A DNA stretch of 64,000 nt from DTU072 sp050309775 (lineage in GTDB: Bacteria; Bacillota; Clostridia; Christensenellales; DTU072), in NCBI GenBank assembly GCA_050309775.1, contig JBNRMV010000010.1:62001-126000 (forward strand), in the 5' to 3' direction. Below the pieces are notes generated by a model. That model was not told where the DNA came from and searched no databases. It was given only the letters and a program-made list of their open reading frames with translations. The position numbers were made by a program, and so were the translations under genes. This document shows, one piece after another, positions 8,179-17,378 of this stretch; within the stretch, counting starts at the first letter, position 1; the number at the start of each line of letters is the position of its first letter.

Positions 8179-8366
8179 GATTAGGCTGCGTAAAATTGGG
8201 ATGATGCGGGAGGTTACCTGAGTATCGGGATAGTTTCCGCAGACAAGCGTCGGAGCAAGACTCAGGCGGCCGAACTCAAAAAAAGGTGAAAACCTTTTTT
8301 AAAAAAAGCAGTACGACACACACGGACAAGTGTAAGAGTTAGGCAAAAACTAGGAGGTACAAAAAC
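8179..8366 (+). promoter_or_regulatory. Structured 5' leader of the rpsJ operon
   Basis: About 180 untranslated bases. CCTGAGT (8217-8223) pairs perfectly with ACTCAGG (8260-8266), enclosing a smaller TCCG/CGGA pairing. A second hairpin, AAAAAAAGG (8278-8286) with CCTTTTTT (8293-8300), ends in six T residues and could act as a weak attenuator. ACAC/GTGT near 8330-8335 may form a third. Such leaders commonly mediate feedback by a ribosomal protein; which protein binds here is not known. Confidence 0.55.
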
Positions 8367-8675
8367 ATGGCAGGTCAAAAGATTAGAATCAAGCTCAAAG
8401 CGTATGACCACAATCTCATCGACAATTCTTGTCAAAAAATTGTTGAGGCAGTCAAGCGTACAGGCGCCGGCATATCCGGTCCGATACCGTTGCCCACAGA
8501 CAAGGAAATAGTGACTATCCTGCGTTCACCGCACAAACACAAGGATAGCCGCGAGCAGTTCGAGCTGCGCACGCACAAGCGTTTAATCGATATCTACAAT
8601 TCTACTTCAAAAACGGTAGAAGCGTTGATGAAGCTGGATTTACCGGCAGGCGTTGACATTCAGATAAAGCTGTAA
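8367..8675 (+). CDS. rpsJ: Ribosomal protein S10
   Basis: 102 residues, full length. It binds the 3' domain of 16S rRNA in the 30S head, and with NusB also serves transcription antitermination. The S10 signature GPIPLPTDKE is present around residues 36-45, and the LRSPHKHKDSREQFE stretch is typical. AGGAGGT lies before ATG 8367. It is the first gene of the supercluster, 13 bases before rplC. Confidence 0.98.
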   Translation: MAGQKIRIKLKAYDHNLIDNSCQKIVEAVKRTGAGISGPIPLPTDKEIVTILRSPHKHKDSREQFELRTHKRLIDIYNSTSKTVEALMKLDLPAGVDIQIKL

Positions 8676-8688
8676 CAGGAGGACTTAT

Positions 8689-9318
8689 ATGAAGAAAGCT
8701 ATATTAGGCAGAAAGCTCGGTATGAGTCAGATATTTACCCCGGCAGGTATTGTTATTCCGGTGACGATAGTCGAAGCCGGACCTTGCCCTATTGTGCAAG
8801 TCAAAACCGCCGAGAAAGACGGCTATGAAGCAATCCAAGTCGGATTTGGCGAAAAGAAAGAAAAGAACATCAATAAACCGGTAAAAGGTCATTTCGCAAA
8901 GAGCCAACTGAAACCAAAGAGATATCTCCGCGAATTCAGAACGGAAGAGGGCGACAAGTTCGAGGTCGGTCAGGAAATAAAGTGCGATACATTCGTTGTC
9001 GGCGACAAGGTTGATGTAGTAGGCACGACAAAAGGCAGAGGATTCACGGGCACCATTCAGAGATGGAACACCCACCGCGGACCTATGGCCCATGGCTCAG
9101 GTTATCATCGCGGCGTAGGCTCGTTGTCCGCCAACTCAAACCCCTCCAGAGTCTTCAAAAATAAGAAGATGCCCGGACAATACGGACATGAGCAGGTCAC
9201 CATAAAAAATCTTGAAATAGCAAGAGTAGACAAAGCAAGGAATCTGTTGTTCATAAAAGGCGGAATCCCCGGACCCAAAGACAGCCTTGTCATTGTCAAG
9301 CAAACGCTTAAGGTATAA
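8689..9318 (+). CDS. rplC: Ribosomal protein L3
   Basis: 209 residues, normal bacterial length. It is one of the first proteins to bind 23S rRNA. Its internal loop (around RGPMAHGSGYHRG, residues 124-137) reaches toward the peptidyl transferase centre. AGGAGG precedes the ATG. It lies between rpsJ and rplD as in other Firmicutes. Confidence 0.98.
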   Translation: MKKAILGRKLGMSQIFTPAGIVIPVTIVEAGPCPIVQVKTAEKDGYEAIQVGFGEKKEKNINKPVKGHFAKSQLKPKRYLREFRTEEGDKFEVGQEIKCDTFVVGDKVDVVGTTKGRGFTGTIQRWNTHRGPMAHGSGYHRGVGSLSANSNPSRVFKNKKMPGQYGHEQVTIKNLEIARVDKARNLLFIKGGIPGPKDSLVIVKQTLKV

Positions 9319-9330
9319 AGGAGTACGGCA

Positions 9331-9954
9331 ATGATTGAATTAAAGGTATATAATATAGAAGGCAAGCAGACAGGTACTCTGAGTGTAGATGAGTCGATAC
9401 TCGGCGCCGATTACAACGAAGCGCTGATTCACCAGGTTGTGGTGGCGCAACTCGCCAACAAACGCCAGGGCACAAAGTCAACTCTTACACGCGCTGAAGT
9501 ACGCGGAGGCGGCGTCAAGCCTTACAGACAGAAAGGCACCGGCAGAGCCAGACAGGGCAGCATACGCGCTCCGCAATGGAGAAAGGGCGGTGTTGTATTT
9601 GCGCCGAAACCCAGAGATTTTTCTAAGAAAATCAACAAAAAAATGAAAGAAGCCGCAATGAAAAGCGCGCTCAGCCAAAAAATTCGTCAAGATGAATTCA
9701 TCGTGCTTGAGTCGCTTACGCTTGAGGCGCCCAAGACAAAACTTATGGCGAACATTCTGAAGAATTTTTCGCTGAAGGGCAAGACACTTTTGGTTCTTGA
9801 CCAAGACAACGAAACTGTGCTTAGAGCAGCACGCAATATTGAGGGCTTGACCACCTGCAACGCAGACCTTTTGAATGTCTACGAAATAGTCAGGAACGGA
9901 AAGTGCATCATCACTGCCGATGCTGTCAAGAGGCTTGAGGAGGTAAATAAATAA
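9331..9954 (+). CDS. rplD: Ribosomal protein L4
   Basis: 207 residues. It binds 23S rRNA domain I; the basic extended loop GTGRARQGSIRAPQWR (about residues 67-82) lines the exit tunnel near the macrolide site. Regulation of its own operon by L4 is proven in gamma-proteobacteria only. The stop overlaps the rplW start (TAATG). Confidence 0.98.
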   Translation: MIELKVYNIEGKQTGTLSVDESILGADYNEALIHQVVVAQLANKRQGTKSTLTRAEVRGGGVKPYRQKGTGRARQGSIRAPQWRKGGVVFAPKPRDFSKKINKKMKEAAMKSALSQKIRQDEFIVLESLTLEAPKTKLMANILKNFSLKGKTLLVLDQDNETVLRAARNIEGLTTCNADLLNVYEIVRNGKCIITADAVKRLEEVNK

Positions 9955-10244
9955 TGAAGGCATACGATATAATAATCAAGCCGGTTTTATCCGAGAAGAG
10001 CTATGACGGTATTGCAATAAAGGATTATACCTTTATCGTAGCCAAATCGGCGACCAAAACAGAAGTCAAACAAGCCGTTGAAGAAATCTTCAATGTAAAA
10101 GTTGACAGAGTAAATGTCGTAAATTATCAGGGCAAGATAAAAAGAATGGGCAGGACACAAGGCAGAAGGCCGTCTTTCAAAAAGGCCTATGTCAAGCTGT
10201 CGGCAGAAAGCAAGCCGATAGAATTCTTTGAGAGCTTGTCATAA
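9954..10244 (+). CDS. rplW: Ribosomal protein L23
   Basis: 96 residues, normal length. It sits at the polypeptide exit and docks trigger factor and SRP. Typical features are IIKPVLSEKS at the start, the EVKQAVEEIFNVKVDRVN core and GRRPSFKKAYV near the end. Translation is coupled to rplD by a one-base overlap. Confidence 0.97.
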   Translation: MKAYDIIIKPVLSEKSYDGIAIKDYTFIVAKSATKTEVKQAVEEIFNVKVDRVNVVNYQGKIKRMGRTQGRRPSFKKAYVKLSAESKPIEFFESLS

Positions 10245-10259
10245 GAGTAGGAGGCAAAA

Positions 10260-11087
<828 letters not shown>

Positions 11088-11101
11088 GAGGATAACCGAT
11101 A

Positions 11102-11380
11102 ATGAGTAGGTCAATTAAGAAAGGTCCTTATGCACATGAGAGCCTGAAAAAGAAAATTATAGCGCTCAATGAATCAGGAGAAAAAAAGCCGGTTAAGACC
11201 TGGTCAAGAGCATCGACTATCTTCCCTGATTTTGTCGGACACACAATTGCCGTACACGATGGCAAAAAGCATGTTCCCGTATATATTACAGAGGATATGG
11301 TAGGTTTGAAGCTGGGCGAGTTTGCCCCGACGAGAACTTTCAGAGGTCACGCCGGAAGCAAAACCTCCGGCAAAAAGTAG
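11102..11380 (+). CDS. rpsS: Ribosomal protein S19
   Basis: 92 residues, full length. It binds 16S rRNA in the 30S head with S13. SRSIKKGPY at the N-terminus and FAPTRTFRGHAG near the C-terminus are the family signature. GGAGG precedes the ATG. Confidence 0.98.
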   Translation: MSRSIKKGPYAHESLKKKIIALNESGEKKPVKTWSRASTIFPDFVGHTIAVHDGKKHVPVYITEDMVGLKLGEFAPTRTFRGHAGSKTSGKK

Positions 11381-11392
11381 GAGGTAAGATAG

Positions 11393-11779
11393 ATGGCAAC
11401 CAGAATTAGGGAAAAGGCGCAATCAAGAAAAGACTATGCCGACAAGCGTCCTATGGCGAAGGCGAAATATATCCGTATTTCCCCTTACAAAGTAAGAGCC
11501 GTGTTGGATTTGATTAGAGGAAAGGGATATATCGAAGCCGTGGCTTTGCTCGAAAACCTCAACAAGTCCTCATCGCTGCCAATACTCAAGGTGGTGAAAT
11601 CAGCCGCAGCGAACGCCGAACACAACCTTAGTATGAGCAAAGAAGCGCTTTATGTCGCTGAATGCTTTGCCGACCAGGGAGCAACCTTGAAGAGGTTTAT
11701 CCCGAAAGCTCACGGAAGGGCCGGCAGCATATTGAAAAGAACCAGCAACATAACAGTTATTCTTGACGAAAGGCAATAG
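11393..11779 (+). CDS. rplV: Ribosomal protein L22
   Basis: 128 residues, slightly longer than the usual 110-115 because of a basic N-terminal extension (about 20 residues) before AKYIRISPYKVR. Its beta-hairpin lines the exit tunnel; the FIPKAHGRAGSILKR segment is that hairpin. AGGAGG precedes ATG 11393. Confidence 0.97.
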   Translation: MATRIREKAQSRKDYADKRPMAKAKYIRISPYKVRAVLDLIRGKGYIEAVALLENLNKSSSLPILKVVKSAAANAEHNLSMSKEALYVAECFADQGATLKRFIPKAHGRAGSILKRTSNITVILDERQ

Positions 11780-11791
11780 GAGGAGTAAAAG

Positions 11792-12463
11792 ATGGGTCAG
11801 AAAGTAAATCCGCACGGATTAAGAATAGGCATAATAGAGGGTTGGGATTCTCAGTGGTACGCAGATAAGAAAGGCTTCTCCAAGAATATCAGCGAAGACT
11901 ACAAGGTTAGAACACTCTTGAAGAAAAAGTATTTTGCAGCGGCCATCTCCAAAATCACTATTGAGCGCGCCGCCAATACTATTACGGTGAATATGTATTG
12001 TGGACGCCCCGGAGTAGCAATAGGCAAACAGGCCGCCGGCATTCCGCTCATAAAGAAAGATATCGAGAAGATTTGCCCGGGCAAGACCGTAAATGTGAAT
12101 ATCCACGAAGTCAAGAAAGTTGACATCGATGCGCAGCTGGTGGCAGAAGCCATTGCCGCTCAGCTTGAAAGAAGAATACAATTCAGAAGAGCCATGAAGC
12201 AGGCTATGCAGAAGTCAATGAGAGGCGGAGCAAAGGGTATCAAAACCATGGTCAGCGGCAGACTTGACGGCGCCGAAATCGCCAGAAGTGAGTTCTACCA
12301 TGAAGGTTCCATTCCCCTCCAGACATTGAGAGCCAACATAGATTATGGCTTTGCCGAAGCCTCCACAACCTACGGAATAATAGGCGTGAAGGTTTGGATA
12401 TATAAAGGTGAGGTTTTCACCAAAGTAGGTAAAGGAGGTAATGACAATTATGTTAATGCCTAA
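11792..12463 (+). CDS. rpsC: Ribosomal protein S3
   Basis: 223 residues. It forms part of the mRNA entry channel. MGQKVNPHGLRIG opens the protein, and a type II KH domain with GRPGVAIGK follows near residues 70-80. The stop at 12463 lies 14 bases inside the chosen rplP reading frame, so the two are translationally coupled. Confidence 0.98.
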   Translation: MGQKVNPHGLRIGIIEGWDSQWYADKKGFSKNISEDYKVRTLLKKKYFAAAISKITIERAANTITVNMYCGRPGVAIGKQAAGIPLIKKDIEKICPGKTVNVNIHEVKKVDIDAQLVAEAIAAQLERRIQFRRAMKQAMQKSMRGGAKGIKTMVSGRLDGAEIARSEFYHEGSIPLQTLRANIDYGFAEASTTYGIIGVKVWIYKGEVFTKVGKGGNDNYVNA

Positions 12464-12887
12464 GAGAGTGAAAAGAAGAAGACAGCACAGGGGCAGAATG
12501 AAGGGCAACGCCAACAAAGGCAACATCATAGCATACGGAGAGTACGCTTTGGTAGCAAAAGAGCCTAGCTGGGTAACCTCCAATCAAATTGAAGCCGCCC
12601 GTGTGGCAATGACAAGATTTATGAAGCGTGGCGGACAGGTTTGGGTCAACATATTCCCCCACAAGCCCGTCACAAAGAAACCCGCCGAAACCCGCATGGG
12701 AAGCGGAAAGGGATCTCCGGAATATTGGGTAGCAGTAGTAAAACCCGACAGAGTGCTTTTTGAAGTAGCAGGAGTGTCAGAAGAAGTAGCAAGAGAGGCA
12801 TTGAGATTGGGAATGCACAAGCTGCCGCTAAAATGTAAATTCGTACGCAAGGCTGATATGATAGTCGCGGAAGGTGGTGAGGTATAA
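12450..12887 (+). CDS. rplP: Ribosomal protein L16
   Basis: 145 residues from ATG 12450 (MLMPKRVKRR), placed 10 bases after AGGAGGT (12433-12439). The upstream ATG at 12441 is only one base from that site and is less likely. L16 organises the A-site region of 23S rRNA; the RMGSGKGSPEYWVAVVKPD stretch is diagnostic. The start overlaps rpsC and the stop overlaps the rpmC start. Confidence 0.97.
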   Translation: MLMPKRVKRRRQHRGRMKGNANKGNIIAYGEYALVAKEPSWVTSNQIEAARVAMTRFMKRGGQVWVNIFPHKPVTKKPAETRMGSGKGSPEYWVAVVKPDRVLFEVAGVSEEVAREALRLGMHKLPLKCKFVRKADMIVAEGGEV

Positions 12888-13129
12888 TGAAATCGACAAA
12901 GTTTTTTGAAATGAGTACACAAGAACTCAATGATAAGTACAACTCCTTAAAGTCTGATTTGTTCAATCTCCGCTTCAAGCATGCCACCAATCAGTTGTCC
13001 AACAATATGACTATGGTGGAGTGCAAGAGAGATATTGCGCGGGTTATGACAATTCTGCGCCAGAGAGAACTCAACATCAGCTTTGAGCCGGAAACCAAGC
13101 CAAAGAAAGCCAAAAAAAGCTCGAAATAA
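12887..13129 (+). CDS. rpmC: Ribosomal protein L29
   Basis: 80 residues, slightly longer than the usual 62-70 through a lysine-rich tail (KPKKAKKSSK). It is a two-helix protein beside the tunnel exit. ELNDKYNSLKSDLFNLRF and the ARVMTILRQRE helix are typical. The start overlaps the rplP stop, with GGTGAGG as ribosome binding site. Confidence 0.96.
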   Translation: MKSTKFFEMSTQELNDKYNSLKSDLFNLRFKHATNQLSNNMTMVECKRDIARVMTILRQRELNISFEPETKPKKAKKSSK

Positions 13130-13144
13130 CAGGAGGAGCAAGAA

Positions 13145-13399
13145 ATGGAAAGAAATCTAAGAAAGACCAGAATAGGAACAGTAGTCAGCGACAAAATGGA
13201 CAAGACCATAGTAGTCGCAGCTGTCAGAAAGGTTAAGCATCCTCTGTACAAGAAGTATATCAAGACCACAAAGAAGTATAAAGCGCACGACGAACTTAAC
13301 GAGTGCGGAATAGGCGACTTTGTCGAAATCGAAGAAACCAGACCTATCTCAAAAGATAAGTGCTGGAGACTTGTCAAGATTATCGACAAGGCGAAATAG
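13145..13399 (+). CDS. rpsQ: Ribosomal protein S17
   Basis: 84 residues, normal length. It is a primary 16S rRNA-binding OB-fold protein; GTVVSDKMDKTIVV and the EETRPISKDKCWRLV signature are present. AGGAGG precedes ATG 13145. Confidence 0.98.
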   Translation: MERNLRKTRIGTVVSDKMDKTIVVAAVRKVKHPLYKKYIKTTKKYKAHDELNECGIGDFVEIEETRPISKDKCWRLVKIIDKAK

Positions 13400-13411
13400 G
13401 AGGAGCAAGAT

Positions 13412-13780
13412 ATGATACAACCACAATCAAGACTTAAAGTAGCTGACAATTCCGGCGCAAAAGAAATTATGTGCATAAGAGTTCTCGGCGGTTCCTTCGT
13501 CAGAAGCGGCAATATCGGAGATGTCATAGTGGCTTCGGTAAAGTCTGCGACCCCCAACGGAACAGTGAAGAAAGGCGATGTCGTAAGAGCTGTTATCGTC
13601 AGAACCCACAAAGGACTCATGAGAGCTGACGGCTCGCATATAAAGTTTGACGACAATGCTGCGGTTATCATAGACAACCAGAAGCAGCCCAAAGGCACTC
13701 GTATCTTTGGACCGATAGCCAGAGAGCTAAGAGAAAAAGACTATATGAAAATCATTTCTCTTGCCCCTGAAGTAATGTAG
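13412..13780 (+). CDS. rplN: Ribosomal protein L14
   Basis: 122 residues, full length and highly conserved (MIQPQSRLKVADNSGAKE at the N-terminus). It lies at the subunit interface with L19 and is the docking site of the silencing factor RsfS. AGGAGG precedes ATG 13412. Confidence 0.98.
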   Translation: MIQPQSRLKVADNSGAKEIMCIRVLGGSFVRSGNIGDVIVASVKSATPNGTVKKGDVVRAVIVRTHKGLMRADGSHIKFDDNAAVIIDNQKQPKGTRIFGPIARELREKDYMKIISLAPEVM

Positions 13781-13789
13781 GAGGAAGAA

Positions 13790-14347
13790 ATGGCGAAATA
13801 TAGCATAAAAAAAGACGATTATGTAATGGTTATTGCCGGCAAAGATAAGGGCAAAACAGCACTTGTTCTTGGCATTGACACCGATAACAACCGCGCCACA
13901 ATCGAAGGCAAGGGTCTTACCGTTAAGAAGAAGGCAATAAAAGCAAGAAAGGCGTCCGACAAGAGCGGTATCATAGATATGCCTGCTACCATCGATGTCT
14001 CGAACCTTATGCCCATCTGCGCAGCGTGTGACAAACCCACGAGAGTCGGACACACCGTAGTTGACGGCAAAAAACAAAGAGTTTGCAAGAAGTGCGGCGC
14101 TATCCTTGAAACAAAGAAAGTTGTCGAGAAGAAAGCTAAAGCAACCGTAAAGAAGAGAGCCAAGAAAGAAGAAGCTGTTGCAGAGAATGTCGAGAACAAC
14201 GAAGCGACAGCAGCAACAGAAGCGGTAGAAACAGCAGCAACCGAAAATAAGGCGGCTGAAGAAGTTACCGAAAAGGCCACCAAAGAGGCAGCAGCGGCGC
14301 CCAAAGCCACGGCTACCGTAACAAGAAAGAAAGTAGTTAAGGAATAG
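13790..14347 (+). CDS. rplX: Ribosomal protein L24 with long C-terminal tail
   Basis: 185 residues against the usual 100-110. Residues 1-110 hold a normal L24: the KOW motif VMVIAGKDKGKTALVL and a C-terminal Cys4 set (CAAC and CKKC) that probably binds zinc. Residues about 112-185 form an added Lys/Ala/Glu/Thr-rich tail of low complexity. L24 starts assembly of the 50S subunit. The tail is part of the same open frame and the next gene follows normally, so it is not a frameshift artefact. Confidence 0.95.
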   Translation: MAKYSIKKDDYVMVIAGKDKGKTALVLGIDTDNNRATIEGKGLTVKKKAIKARKASDKSGIIDMPATIDVSNLMPICAACDKPTRVGHTVVDGKKQRVCKKCGAILETKKVVEKKAKATVKKRAKKEEAVAENVENNEATAATEAVETAATENKAAEEVTEKATKEAAAAPKATATVTRKKVVKE

Positions 14348-14363
14348 GAGAGGAGGTAAATAG

Positions 14364-14951
14364 ATGGCAAAAGCTAAAGAAGCTCCGGCGGCAGCACCCG
14401 TCGAGAAATACGAGAACAGGCTCAAAATACGCTACAAAGAAGAAATCGTTCCTGCTCTTACTAAAACCTTCAATTACAACAATGTAATGCAGGTTCCCAA
14501 GATTGACAAGATTATCTTGAATATGCGTTTGGGCGATGTGAAAGACAATGCCAAAAGTTTGCAGTCGGCAGTCACCGAGCTTGAAACCATAGCCGGTCAA
14601 AAGGCAATCGTCACGAAAGCCAAGAAGTCCGTAGCAAACTTCAAACTTAGACAGAATATGAGCGTTGGCGCCAAGGTTACTTTGCGCGGCACAAGAATGT
14701 GGGATTTCTTGGATAAACTTGTATCGATTGCGCTGCCCCGCGTAAGAGACTTCAGGGGAGTCAGCCCCAAGTCGTTCGACGGCAGAGGAAATTATTCCAT
14801 CGGTATCAAGGAACAGCTTATTTTCCCGGAAATAGTATATGACCAAGTAGAGAAAGTAAGAGGTTTTGATATTTGCATCGTAACAACGGCAAAATCCGAC
14901 GAAGAGGCAAAAGAGTTGCTCAAGCAAATCGGCATGCCTTTCAGCAAGTAG
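14364..14951 (+). CDS. rplE: Ribosomal protein L5
   Basis: 195 residues against about 180, with an Ala/Pro-rich N-terminal extension of roughly 14 residues before NRLKIRYKEEIVPAL. It binds 5S rRNA in the central protuberance. The MRLGDVKDN and RGTRMWDFLDKLV segments are typical. AGGAGGT precedes ATG 14364. Confidence 0.97.
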   Translation: MAKAKEAPAAAPVEKYENRLKIRYKEEIVPALTKTFNYNNVMQVPKIDKIILNMRLGDVKDNAKSLQSAVTELETIAGQKAIVTKAKKSVANFKLRQNMSVGAKVTLRGTRMWDFLDKLVSIALPRVRDFRGVSPKSFDGRGNYSIGIKEQLIFPEIVYDQVEKVRGFDICIVTTAKSDEEAKELLKQIGMPFSK

Positions 14952-14964
14952 GAGGTTTGACAAA

Positions 14965-15150
14965 ATGGCAAAAAAAGCAATGATAAATAAGCAACAAAGA
15001 AAGCAAAAGTTCGCCACAAGAGAGTATACGCGTTGCAGCATTTGTGGAAGACCTCACGCTGTTCTGAAAAAATACGGTATTTGCAGAATATGCTTCAGAA
15101 ATTTGGCTTACAAAGGTCAAATCCCTGGCATAAAGAAAGCAAGCTGGTAA
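14965..15150 (+). CDS. rpsN: Ribosomal protein S14, zinc type (S14Z)
   Basis: 61 residues, the short zinc-binding form typical of Firmicutes. The CSIC and CRIC pairs supply the Cys4 zinc site, with GRPHAVLKKYGICR between. It binds the 30S head next to S3 and S10. AGGAGG lies before the ATG. Confidence 0.98.
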   Translation: MAKKAMINKQQRKQKFATREYTRCSICGRPHAVLKKYGICRICFRNLAYKGQIPGIKKASW

Positions 15151-15162
15151 TGGAGGTGTAAT

Positions 15163-15657
15163 ATGGCAATAACAGATCCTATCGCGGATATGCTCACCCG
15201 TATAAGAAACGGGCTGACAGCCAGATACGAAAGCGTAGATGTTCCCGCATCAAAAGAGAAGTTGGCAATAGCCGAAATTCTTGTAAAAGAGGGTTTCATA
15301 AAAAGCGTAACAGTACTGACGAAAGAAGAGGCGGTTGCCGCCGACAAAAAGGACAAAAAAGACGGCAACCAACCCAGAAGCAGTATTGACAGAAAGGCTA
15401 TCGCGCGCCAAGCAAAGAGAAAACTTTATGACAACATTGTCATAGAACTTAAGTACGGCGCCAATAACCAAAAAGTAATAACCGGATTAAAAAGGATTTC
15501 CAAACCCGGCTTGCGTGTGTACGCCAGAAAGGAAGACCTTCCGAGAGTGCTGAACGGTTTAGGCATAGCAATCATTTCCACCTCAAAAGGCATTATGACC
15601 GACAAAGAGGCTCGTGCAATAGGCGCCGGCGGCGAAGTGCTGGCTTATGTTTGGTAG
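15163..15657 (+). CDS. rpsH: Ribosomal protein S8 with internal insertion
   Basis: 164 residues against the usual 130-133. The N-terminal DPIADMLTRIRNG and the C-terminal ISTSKGIMTDKEARAIGAGGE are canonical. Roughly 30 extra residues, Lys/Asp-rich, lie around positions 48-80 between the two domains. S8 binds helix 21 of 16S rRNA and in E. coli represses the spc operon. The insertion does not disturb the frame. Confidence 0.96.
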   Translation: MAITDPIADMLTRIRNGLTARYESVDVPASKEKLAIAEILVKEGFIKSVTVLTKEEAVAADKKDKKDGNQPRSSIDRKAIARQAKRKLYDNIVIELKYGANNQKVITGLKRISKPGLRVYARKEDLPRVLNGLGIAIISTSKGIMTDKEARAIGAGGEVLAYVW

Positions 15658-15667
15658 GAGGTAGACG

Positions 15668-16210
15668 ATGTCAAGAATAGGAAGATTACCCATTACCCTT
15701 ACCGATAAAGTTAAGGCGGAAATAGAAGGCAATGTCATTACGGTTACCGGACCTTTGGGAAAACTTTCTCAAGAAATTGAGAACCCCGACATAAAGGTCG
15801 AAATTGCGGACGGTGCCATACATGTTACACGCGCCAACGAACAAAAGAGCGTAAAATCCGCTCACGGGCTGTATCGTTCATTGATAGCCAACATGGTAGA
15901 AGGCGTAGAAAAAGGTTATTCAAAGAACCTTATTATTGCAGGCGTAGGTTACAAGGCAGTCATGCAAGGCAACAGGCTTGTGCTGAATGTAGGCTACTCG
16001 CACCCTGTAAATATAGACGCTCCCGAGGGAATTACCATTGAGTGCGTATCGAACACCGAAATAAGCGTAAAAGGCATTGACAAAACAAAAGTAGGACAAT
16101 GCGCCGCCAACATAAAAGCAGTCAGAAAACCCGAACCTTATCATGGTTATGGCGTCCGTTACAAGGATGAGACCATCTTGAGGAAAGAGGGCAAGACTGC
16201 CGGCAAATAA
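15668..16210 (+). CDS. rplF: Ribosomal protein L6
   Basis: 180 residues, normal length, two tandem L6 folds. MSRIGRLPITLTDKV opens it and KPEPYHGYGVRYKDE near residue 160 is the family signature. It binds 23S rRNA near the sarcin-ricin loop. AGGAGG precedes ATG 15668. Confidence 0.98.
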   Translation: MSRIGRLPITLTDKVKAEIEGNVITVTGPLGKLSQEIENPDIKVEIADGAIHVTRANEQKSVKSAHGLYRSLIANMVEGVEKGYSKNLIIAGVGYKAVMQGNRLVLNVGYSHPVNIDAPEGITIECVSNTEISVKGIDKTKVGQCAANIKAVRKPEPYHGYGVRYKDETILRKEGKTAGK

Positions 16211-16224
16211 AGGAGCGATGAGAT

Positions 16225-16605
16225 ATGATTAGCAAAAAGAACAAAAACCAAATCAGGAAAGACAGGCATGAGCGCATGCGTTTCCGCATTGCTGGCACGG
16301 CAGAGAAGCCTCGTTTGAATGTTTATAGGTCACTGGGTCACATTTATGCGCAAATAATCGATGATACCGCCAACAACGGCTCGGGAAATACGCTGGTGTC
16401 AGCAGCCTCCGTCGAAAAAGTCATAATTGCTCAGACAGCTGACATGAACAAGACCGATGCCGCAAAAGTTGTCGGCAAAGTAATTGCAGAAAGAGCCAAA
16501 GAAAAGGGTATATCCACAGTTGTTTTTGACAGAGGCGGATACCTATACACTGGGCGCATAGCTGCATTGGCCGACGGCGCAAGAGAAGCCGGTTTGGATT
16601 TTTAG
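16225..16605 (+). CDS. rplR: Ribosomal protein L18
   Basis: 126 residues, full length. It binds 5S rRNA with L5 in the central protuberance. RMRFRIAGTAEKPRLNVYRS and FDRGGYLYTGRIAALADGAR are diagnostic. AGGAGCG stands before ATG 16225. Confidence 0.98.
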   Translation: MISKKNKNQIRKDRHERMRFRIAGTAEKPRLNVYRSLGHIYAQIIDDTANNGSGNTLVSAASVEKVIIAQTADMNKTDAAKVVGKVIAERAKEKGISTVVFDRGGYLYTGRIAALADGAREAGLDF

Positions 16606-16614
16606 GAGGCAAAA

Positions 16615-17175
16615 ATGGCATTTGAAAATAGAGAACAGAAAGGCGAATTCAGACAGAACGACAGGTTCGGCAGGAGAGGCAGACGCCAAGAAGAGAAGGA
16701 TGACGGCATAATATCAAAGACCGTTACCGTCAACCGCGTAACAAAGGTTGTTAAAGGCGGACGCAACATGCGTTTTGCTGCGCTGGTAGTTGTCGGCGAC
16801 GAAAACGGCAGAGTTGGCGCAGGTTTGGGAAAAGCAAAAGAAGTTCCCGAAGCCATCGAGAAAGCCACAAAGGTCGCAAAGAACTCAATGTTTACCATCG
16901 CTACCGAGGGGACGACTATTCCTCACGCTGTCGAAGGTATTTTCGGAAGGGGCAAGGTATTGCTTATGCCAGCCGCCGAAGGAACCGGAGTTATTGCCGG
17001 CGGCGCAGTGCGCGCAGTGCTTGAAGTCAGCGGCATAAAGGACATCAGAACAAAATCTATCGGCTCCGGCAACCCCATAAACAGCGTCAAAGCAACTCTT
17101 GAAGGACTTAGGTCATTGAGAACCGCCGAAATGGTTGCTGCTTTGAGAGGCGTGCCTGTACAAAAAGGAGAATAA
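16615..17175 (+). CDS. rpsE: Ribosomal protein S5
   Basis: 186 residues with a somewhat long, charged N-terminal arm (about 28 residues) before the S5 double-stranded RNA-binding domain (VNRVTKVVKGGRNMRF). GRGKVLLMPAAEGTGVIAGG belongs to the C-terminal domain. It controls decoding fidelity at the mRNA entry. AGGAGG precedes ATG 16615. Confidence 0.98.
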   Translation: MAFENREQKGEFRQNDRFGRRGRRQEEKDDGIISKTVTVNRVTKVVKGGRNMRFAALVVVGDENGRVGAGLGKAKEVPEAIEKATKVAKNSMFTIATEGTTIPHAVEGIFGRGKVLLMPAAEGTGVIAGGAVRAVLEVSGIKDIRTKSIGSGNPINSVKATLEGLRSLRTAEMVAALRGVPVQKGE

Positions 17176-17177
17176 CG

Positions 17178-17363
17178 ATGAGCAAACTAAAAATTACATT
17201 GATTAGATCGACAATCGGTTGCTTAGAGAACCAAAAGAGGACGGTTGAGGCGCTGGGTCTCAACAAAATAGGTGTTGCCAAAGTATTTGAAGACACACCT
17301 TCGCTTCGCGGCATGCTTGATAAGGTGGGTCACCTGGTCAAGACCGAAGAAGCAGCGGAATAA
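17178..17363 (+). CDS. rpmD: Ribosomal protein L30
   Basis: 61 residues, normal length. LKITLIRSTIG and RTVEALGLNKIG are typical of this small 23S-binding protein. It starts two bases after the rpsE stop, with AAAGGAG within the end of rpsE as ribosome binding site. Confidence 0.97.
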   Translation: MSKLKITLIRSTIGCLENQKRTVEALGLNKIGVAKVFEDTPSLRGMLDKVGHLVKTEEAAE

Positions 17364-17378
17364 ACAGGAGGTAGAGGT

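Noticed and set aside
12991..14425. Long minus-strand open frames (up to 235 codons) opposite rplN, rplX and rplE
   Set aside because: They arise from the codon bias of the ribosomal genes on the plus strand, have no ribosome binding sites or family features, and overlap certain genes completely.
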